Source: Frankiales bacterium
Lineage (GTDB): Bacteria; Actinomycetota; Actinomycetes; Mycobacteriales; SCTD01
DNA length: 26,297 nt
Assembly (NCBI GenBank): GCA_025464915.1
Contig: JAODNF010000408.1
Span: forward strand, 1 to 26,297
Direction of reading: 5' to 3'
A program made the translations under genes and the position numbers. The notes beneath the pieces were generated by a model. It had not been told where the DNA came from and did no database searches. It saw only the letters and a list, made by a program, of their open reading frames with translations. Of the stretch, positions 21,502 through 26,297 are shown piece by piece (the first letter of the stretch is position 1; each line of letters starts with the position of its first letter).

Positions 21502-23382
21502 ATGCGCCGCCCCCGCGTGCTGTTCTCGCTCGCCCTCGTCGCGGGCCTCCTGCTGCCGCAGCACCCGGACGCGAGCCCGGTCCCGGGCGTCATCGCCGTC
21601 GGTCCCGGCGGCGCGACGCTCGGCTACCTCAGCAAGGTCGCTGTGGAGCCGCAGGGCTCGGAGCTGACGTTCGTCAACGGCGACGAGCTGGCCCACACGG
21701 TGACGGCCGTCGACCGCGACCCGGACGGCAAGCCCCTGTTCAGCGGCAACGCTCTCCCGGGTACGACGTCGGTGATCGCCGGCGTCGACCGGCTGAAGGC
21801 CGGCAGCTACGACTTCGTCTGCTCCTTCCACCCCAACATGGCAGGCACCCTGCTCGTGCAGGGCGGCAGCGGCGGGGTCGGTGCCGCGAAGCCGAGGTTC
21901 CAGACCCCGCTGAAGATGCCCGAGGTGCTGACCGGCAGCCGGATCACGCTCACGGCGGAACAGGCCGACGTGCCGCTGCTCCCCGGCCGTCCGGCGACGA
22001 CGATGTACACGTTCAACGGCAGCTGGCCCGGTCCGACCATCCGGCGACCGGTCGGCGCGAAGACGACGGTCACCGTCGTCAACAAGCTCCCGTCGGCGTT
22101 CGGGTCGATCAGCCTGCACGTGCACGGCGACCACCACAGCTCCGCCGACGACGGCCGGCCGGACAGCGACCTGGTCGCGACGGGCAAGGCGAAGACCTAC
22201 ACGCTCGGCCTCAAGGACGGCGGAAAGGCCGAGCGCGCCGCGTTCTCCTTCTACCACGACCACCGGATGGACGAGACCGGCCGCAACAACTGGTACGGCC
22301 TCAACGGGATGTTCATCACCGACGACCCGAAGGAGAAGCGCCTCGGCCTGCCGACGGGTGCCTACGACCTGCCGCTCACCGTCGCGGACCGGTCGTTCGA
22401 CGACGCGAGCCAGCTCACCGACCCGTTCCCCACGGCGAGTGACGCGACCAGCCCGACGACGCCGTTCACCGGGCCGTACGCGCCTCCTGGTGACGCCACC
22501 GCCGGCACCCGCACCCTCGTCAACGGCACCTTCCTCCCGTACCAGCTGACCGCGAACCGCAGGTATCGCGTCCGGCTGCTCAACGCGTCCAACTTCAGCT
22601 CCTACGACTTCCACTTCAGCGACGGCCGCCCGATGGTGCAGGTCGGCAACGGCGCGGCGCTGCTCAGCAAACCGGTGACGAGGACGGACGTCCTGCTCGG
22701 TCCGGCCGAGCGCGCCGACGTCGTCGTCGACTTCAGCAACGCCCTCGGCAAGAACGTCGTGCTCGAGAGCATCGCCCGCACAGACGGCAGCCTCACCGGC
22801 ATCGGCAGCCAGAGCACCCCGTTGATGCAGTTCCGCGTGACGAAGCGGGCGCCGCAGTCGGCAGCGGTACCCGCGGCCCTCGTGCCGCTGCCCGCCCTCG
22901 ACATCCCCACGGCGCCGACGATGACGTGGGTCCTCGGCCTGGGCGCGAACACCGGCGGGACGCACTGGACCGTGAACGGCCAGCCCTACGAGGACGGCCG
23001 CACCGACGCGGCCATCACCCTCGGCAGCACGCAGCGGTGGGCGATCGTCAACGCCAGCACCATCACGCACTACGTGCACCTGCACGAGGAGGCGTGGCGG
23101 ACGGTCACCCGCAACGGGCAGCCGCCACCGGCGTGGGAGGCCGGGTTGCAGGACACCTGGCGCCTTGACCCCGGCGATGTGGTCGAGGTGGCCGCGAGAG
23201 TCACCGACTTCACCGGCCCCTTCCTCATCCACTGCCACATGCTCGACCACGAGGACCACGGCCTGATGGCCACGTTCACCGTCCTCAAGCCCGGCCAGCA
23301 GGCCCCGGCCCACAAGCACCCGACGCTCCTGGACCTGACGTCGCGCTACCTCTGCACCGTCCCGAAGGAGTCCCGCACGTGA
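21502..23382 (+). CDS. Exported multicopper oxidase with extra N-terminal cupredoxin domain
   Basis: This encodes 626 residues. Residues 1-25 are a signal peptide. About 30-120 form a plastocyanin-like cupredoxin with all four type 1 copper ligands: His65, then Cys107, His110 and Met113 in CSFHPNM. The rest is a CotA/bilirubin oxidase-like multicopper oxidase with HVHG (His206, His208), FYHDHRM (His252, His254), HYVHLHEEAW (His523, His526, His528) and HCHMLDHEDHGLM (His577, Cys578, His579, His583). All trinuclear-centre ligands are therefore present. The axial type 1 position, five residues after His583, is Leu588; CotA and bilirubin oxidase have Met there. The substrate could be phenols, metals or a pigment. 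Start: the first ATG, with no good Shine-Dalgarno. The stop overlaps the next gene (GTGA). Confidence 0.9.
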   Translation: MRRPRVLFSLALVAGLLLPQHPDASPVPGVIAVGPGGATLGYLSKVAVEPQGSELTFVNGDELAHTVTAVDRDPDGKPLFSGNALPGTTSVIAGVDRLKAGSYDFVCSFHPNMAGTLLVQGGSGGVGAAKPRFQTPLKMPEVLTGSRITLTAEQADVPLLPGRPATTMYTFNGSWPGPTIRRPVGAKTTVTVVNKLPSAFGSISLHVHGDHHSSADDGRPDSDLVATGKAKTYTLGLKDGGKAERAAFSFYHDHRMDETGRNNWYGLNGMFITDDPKEKRLGLPTGAYDLPLTVADRSFDDASQLTDPFPTASDATSPTTPFTGPYAPPGDATAGTRTLVNGTFLPYQLTANRRYRVRLLNASNFSSYDFHFSDGRPMVQVGNGAALLSKPVTRTDVLLGPAERADVVVDFSNALGKNVVLESIARTDGSLTGIGSQSTPLMQFRVTKRAPQSAAVPAALVPLPALDIPTAPTMTWVLGLGANTGGTHWTVNGQPYEDGRTDAAITLGSTQRWAIVNASTITHYVHLHEEAWRTVTRNGQPPPAWEAGLQDTWRLDPGDVVEVAARVTDFTGPFLIHCHMLDHEDHGLMATFTVLKPGQQAPAHKHPTLLDLTSRYLCTVPKESRT

Positions 23383-24734
23383 AGATCCGAGTCGCTCTCG
23401 CCGCCGCGGCGCTGGCCGTCACCGCCGGCGTCGTGGCCCTCCCGGCGCAGGCCGCGAGCTCCCACGTGATCCTCGTGTGCAGCGGCACCGCGGGCTGCCC
23501 ACCCGTGCCGAAGGGCACGCCCGTCTACAAGAGCATCGCGGTCGGCGTCAGCCACGCGCAGAACGGCGACTGGGTCCTGGTCTGGCCCGGCACCTACAAG
23601 GAGGCCGTGACGGTCCAGCCGACCGCGGCCCTCACCAACGGGCTGCACATCCGCGGCATGCAGCGCAACGGGGTCGTCCTCGACGGCACCGGCACCTCGG
23701 GCTCCGGCATCTGGGTCCACGGCGTCAACAACACCTGGGTCGAGAACATGAGCGGCCAGCACTACAAGAACGGCTCGGCCAACGCCTTCTACTGGACCGG
23801 CGTCGACGGCTACTGGGGCAACTACCTCACGGCCTACGACAACGGCGACTACGGCGTCTACGCCTACAACTCCACGAGCTCCGGCAAGACGCCGTCGACG
23901 TTCGCCTTCGACTACGGCTCCTGGAACGCCGACAGCGGCATCTACGTCGGCGGCTGCTCGGACTGCCACGCCGTCGTCACCAACAGCCGCGCCTACAAGA
24001 ACGCCCTCGGTTACTCCGGCACCAACGCCGGCGGCGAGCTCTACCTCATCAACTCAGAGTGGGACCACAACGCCACCGGCATCCTGCCCAACACCCTCAC
24101 CAGCGAGCCGGACCCGCCGCAGCGCGGCACGACGATCGCCGACAACTACATCCACGACAACAACGCGACCGACATCCCCGGCACCGGCATCACGGGCATC
24201 GCGCCGGTCGGCGTCGGCGTCGGCCTCGCGGGCGGCTGGGACAACATCGTGCGGCACAACCGCATCGAGAACCAGAAGCACGCGGGCGTCCTCATCCAGT
24301 GGCTCTTCACGCCGCCCTACGACAACCAGGTCGTCTACAACACCTTCAAGAACGTCGCGTACGCCAAGAGCGCCGGTGACGCCGACATCTCCATCGACGC
24401 GGCCTCGCTGCAGAACTGCATCGAGGGCAACACCGACGGCGGCAAGCCGGCCAGCGTCGACCCGATCGACCCGGTCGGCACGACGAACTGCGGCGACGAC
24501 AACCCGCTGCGCACCGCCATCGGCCGCGGCATCTACGGCCCCGGCGACCCGGTCGTCGACGTCATGAGCGCCCTGAACGCCGCCGGCATCACCGAGCCCA
24601 AGGACTACAAGGGGCCCGGCCCGCACCCGGACGCCCAGAGGACCATGGCCAACCCGTGCGCCGGCGCCCCCGCTAACCCGTGGTGCTCCGGCGGCAAGCC
24701 GATCGTCGCGCCGCCCACCAGGCCCAAGCGGTAA
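23379..24734 (+). CDS. Exported right-handed parallel beta-helix protein
   Basis: This encodes 451 residues from a GTG that overlaps the oxidase stop, with AAGGAG eight bases upstream inside the oxidase gene. Residues 1-25 are a signal peptide (cleavage around AQA-AS). After VWPGTYKEAVTV the sequence has repeated short beta-strand units rich in N, G and D (GLHIRGMQRNGVVLDG, SGIWVHGVNNTWVENM, TIADNYIHDNNA, NIVRHNRIENQKHAGVLIQ), the pattern of pectate-lyase-like/NosD-like parallel beta helices. A CSDCH segment (193-197) lies on one turn. Such proteins are often polysaccharide lyases, epimerases or binding proteins; no catalytic set could be assigned. Coupling to the multicopper oxidase suggests that they act together outside the cell (inference). 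Confidence 0.83.
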   Translation: MKIRVALAAAALAVTAGVVALPAQAASSHVILVCSGTAGCPPVPKGTPVYKSIAVGVSHAQNGDWVLVWPGTYKEAVTVQPTAALTNGLHIRGMQRNGVVLDGTGTSGSGIWVHGVNNTWVENMSGQHYKNGSANAFYWTGVDGYWGNYLTAYDNGDYGVYAYNSTSSGKTPSTFAFDYGSWNADSGIYVGGCSDCHAVVTNSRAYKNALGYSGTNAGGELYLINSEWDHNATGILPNTLTSEPDPPQRGTTIADNYIHDNNATDIPGTGITGIAPVGVGVGLAGGWDNIVRHNRIENQKHAGVLIQWLFTPPYDNQVVYNTFKNVAYAKSAGDADISIDAASLQNCIEGNTDGGKPASVDPIDPVGTTNCGDDNPLRTAIGRGIYGPGDPVVDVMSALNAAGITEPKDYKGPGPHPDAQRTMANPCAGAPANPWCSGGKPIVAPPTRPKR

Positions 24735-24780
24735 CCGGCGCAGCCGGACCGGTCAGGCGATGCCGTCCAGTTGGGCCGTT

Positions 24781-24801
24781 CGGGTGACCAGGAAGCACCC
24801 G
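24781..24801. terminator. Stem-loop downstream of the beta-helix gene
   Basis: CGGGTG and CACCCG pair over six bases around a nine-base loop, 47 bases after the beta-helix stop and about 95 bases before the next start. It may be the terminator of the oxidase/beta-helix operon. No T-tract follows, so confidence is modest. Confidence 0.35.
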
Positions 24802-24896
24802 TACAGGCCGATTCAACCGATGTGTCCGACGAAGGATCCGCTCCCCCCACCACAGCGCGGAACGTGCTGCCCCTTCGCCGTGGGCGCAGGGGGCTG

Positions 24897-25499
24897 ATGG
24901 CTGACGGCGACTACCTCCCCCAGGTCGTCGTGATCCCCCGCGCCGACCACGAGGCCCGCGAGTGGGCCGACCTCGCGCTGGCCAGTGCGACCGAGCTCGA
25001 GCTGCAGCTCGGCGACGAGCGCGCCGCCCACGCCGCCACCCGCGTCGCCCTGGAGGCTGAGCAGGCCGCCCTGGCCGCCGAGCGCGGCAAGGTCTCCGTC
25101 GCCGCCGCCCGCATCGCCTCCACCGAGGCCGCTCTCGGCGAGCTGCGCGACCGAGAGGCCGAGACCGTCCAGAACCTCGACCGGGCCCTCAGCGAGCGCT
25201 GGCGGCTCGAGGAGGAGCTCGGCTCGATGGTCCAGCAGGCCAACGCCGTCGACGCCCACCGCGCCCAGGCGGTCCGCGACCTGGCCGCCGTGCAGGCCGA
25301 TCACGCCGAGCTCGAGAAGCTCCTCGGCGAGCGCGAGGCCACGATCACGGTCCTCGAGGCGAAGGTCGCGACCAGTGCCGGCGCGCTGCTGCGGCAGGTC
25401 GAGCAGCGGAACGTAGCGCTGGAGGCGAACGCCCGCCTCACCGACGAGCTCACCAGCGTCCAGGCGCAGCTCGAGCGCATCCGCGAGGCGCTGGGCTGA
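24897..25499 (+). CDS. Coiled-coil protein of unknown function (200 aa)
   Basis: The ATG at 24897 follows a good ribosome binding site (AGGGGG, five bases away); a TTG 42 codons upstream gives only low-complexity sequence and is not preferred. After a short N-terminal strand (YLPQVVVIPRADHE) the whole chain is alanine-, glutamate-, leucine- and arginine-rich with heptad-like spacing (LEAEQAALAAERGKVSV, RWRLEEELGSMVQQ, LTSVQAQLERIREALG). That predicts one long coiled coil to the C-terminus. I do not recognise a family. No membrane segment is visible, so it is probably a cytoplasmic structural or scaffold-like protein. Confidence 0.7.
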   Translation: MADGDYLPQVVVIPRADHEAREWADLALASATELELQLGDERAAHAATRVALEAEQAALAAERGKVSVAAARIASTEAALGELRDREAETVQNLDRALSERWRLEEELGSMVQQANAVDAHRAQAVRDLAAVQADHAELEKLLGEREATITVLEAKVATSAGALLRQVEQRNVALEANARLTDELTSVQAQLERIREALG

Positions 25500-25586
25500 A
25501 CCCCGTTCGATCGGCCCCATTATACCGAATATCTCGGCGTTCCGCATCGGCTGGATGAACGATATCAGGCGTGTAGATTCGTCTTT

Positions 25587-25602
25587 GCGAACATGTTTTC
25601 GT
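25587..25602. promoter_or_regulatory. Near-consensus actinobacterial SOS (LexA) box
   Basis: The site reads GCGAACATGTTTTCGT against the mycobacterial-type consensus TCGAAC-N4-GTTCGA. The CGAAC half is perfect, the other half has TTCG with one inner mismatch, and the two outermost bases differ. It lies 26 bases before the ATG of the DUF222/13E12-family gene, a family reported to be LexA-regulated in Mycobacterium tuberculosis. A possible -10 element TAGATT lies just upstream at 25574-25579. Confidence 0.55.
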
Positions 25603-25628
25603 ATACGCCTGTAGGGCAGGATAGCCGT

Positions 25629-26297
25629 ATGCCCGCGACCACGCCCCTCGCCGTCGAGGAGCAACGGGCTGCCCTGGTCGCCCTCGAGGAGCACGAGGCC
25701 CGGAGGGCCCAGCTCCACGCCGAGGGCGCCGTGATCCGCGCCGAGATCGCCCGGCTGTGGAGCAGCGCCCGGAGCGGCTTCGCGGAGATGGAGGTGGCGG
25801 GGACGGCCCTGGTGGGCCAGGTCCGGGCGGCGCGCGAGCTCGACGACGCCCAGCGAGAGGTCGAGCTCTTCCCGCAGCTCCACGCCCTCGTCGCCGAAGG
25901 GCTCGTCTTCGTGCCGACCGTCGAGGCCGTCCTGCGCGCGACCGTCCGCTGCACCCCCGAGGTGCAGGCCGCCGTCGACACCCGCCTGGCCGCGCAGCTC
26001 ATCGGAACCAACGTCACCGACGTCCGCCGCCTCGTCGCGCACACGGTCCTCGCCGTCGAGGCCGAGATCGACCCGCAGCTCACCGAGGAGCGCCGCGCGC
26101 GGGCGAAGAAGGACGCCCGGGTCTGGCAGTCCCCCGGAGACGACGGCATGACGTCGATCGGCGCGATCATCGACGCCGTCGCGGGCCGTCGCTGGGCGCT
26201 CGACTTCGACCAGCTGGTCAAGGCGCAGGTCGTCCTCGACAAGCGAGTGGGCGCGAGCGGACCCTCGAGGAGATCAAGGTCGAGGTGTTCTCGCACC
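25629..26297 (+). CDS. DUF222 / 13E12-repeat family protein (3' end outside window, probable frameshift)
   Basis: The ATG has GGCAGGA eight bases upstream. The N-terminal ~60 residues are an amphipathic, coiled-coil-like helix. The region TPEVQAAVDTRLAAQLIG, then VTDVRRLVAHTVLAVE, then EERRARAKKDARVW and DDGMTSIGAII matches DUF222, the N-terminal part of actinobacterial HNH-endonuclease proteins such as the M. tuberculosis 13E12 repeats. After about residue 205 the frame turns into arginine/serine-rich sequence (SGPSRRSRSRC). The expected family sequence RERTLEEIKVEVFSH is found in the next frame from about 26246, consistent with one lost base near 26240-26255. The HNH domain would lie beyond the window. 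A near-consensus SOS box precedes the gene. Confidence 0.75.
   Translation, partial: MPATTPLAVEEQRAALVALEEHEARRAQLHAEGAVIRAEIARLWSSARSGFAEMEVAGTALVGQVRAARELDDAQREVELFPQLHALVAEGLVFVPTVEAVLRATVRCTPEVQAAVDTRLAAQLIGTNVTDVRRLVAHTVLAVEAEIDPQLTEERRARAKKDARVWQSPGDDGMTSIGAIIDAVAGRRWALDFDQLVKAQVVLDKRVGASGPSRRSRSRCSRT

Noticed and set aside
17200..23382. Very long plus-strand open frame (2060 codons) across recC, the ERCC4/Lsr2 gene and the oxidase gene
   Set aside because: Only its last 626 codons are real (the multicopper oxidase). The rest is antisense to recC and the ERCC4/Lsr2 gene, is arginine/glycine-rich and has no domain; high GC content removes stop codons.
24771..24896. N-terminal extension of the coiled-coil gene from a TTG
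   Set aside because: The added residues are low-complexity, contain the putative stem-loop, and lack a ribosome site, whereas the ATG at 24897 has a good one.
1..26297. RNA genes, CRISPR arrays and insertion sequences
   Set aside because: I saw no tRNA-like cloverleaf, no regularly spaced repeats and no transposase or terminal inverted repeats; a covariance-model scan could still find a small RNA.

Overview
This window comes from a high-GC actinobacterial chromosome. Codon third positions are almost all G or C. Several families are typical of that phylum: DUF2695, an Lsr2-type DNA-binding tail, a DUF222/13E12 HNH-family protein, a trans-acting enoyl reductase-like protein, and short-spaced or ATGA/GTGA-overlapping operons. 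A Nocardioides-like organism is possible, but the sequence alone does not fix the genus. I saw no rRNA, tRNA, CRISPR array or complete insertion sequence.

Left part (1-3.2 kb): a two-gene unit on the minus strand (SRPBCC lipid-binding-like protein and an NAD(P)-binding enoyl reductase/saccharopine dehydrogenase-like protein that runs off the left edge) lies divergent to a small DUF2695 gene. A strong hairpin separates that gene from a convergent pair of alanine/glutamate-rich coiled-coil genes, one with an N-terminal CsbD-like segment. From 3.3 to 8 kb the window carries a secreted GH5 endoglycoceramidase-like glycosidase, a 49-residue small protein, an endonuclease/exonuclease/phosphatase-family hydrolase, and an alpha/beta hydrolase divergent from an acyl-CoA dehydrogenase.

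Middle (7.9-12.1 kb): a type II toxin-antitoxin pair (ParD-like antitoxin and zeta-type kinase toxin) with a perfect palindrome in front of it. The toxin frame has no ATG, GTG or TTG before its P-loop. It converges on a Uma2-family nuclease gene broken by one apparent base loss. A secreted CocE/NonD hydrolase follows, and then an intergenic stretch with two near-identical stem-loops.

DNA-repair block (12.15-21.37 kb, minus strand): an XPF/ERCC4-type nuclease domain fused to an Lsr2-like DNA-binding domain, followed by recC, recB and recD. The three rec genes overlap by four bases at each junction, and the fusion gene sits 60 bases upstream of recC. This four-gene layout is the most unusual system in the window.

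Right part (21.5-26.3 kb): divergent from the repair block is an exported multicopper oxidase with an extra N-terminal cupredoxin domain, translationally coupled to an exported right-handed beta-helix protein. A coiled-coil gene follows. After an AT-richer gap holding a near-consensus actinobacterial SOS (LexA) box comes the start of a DUF222/13E12-family gene, which appears frameshifted close to the window edge.
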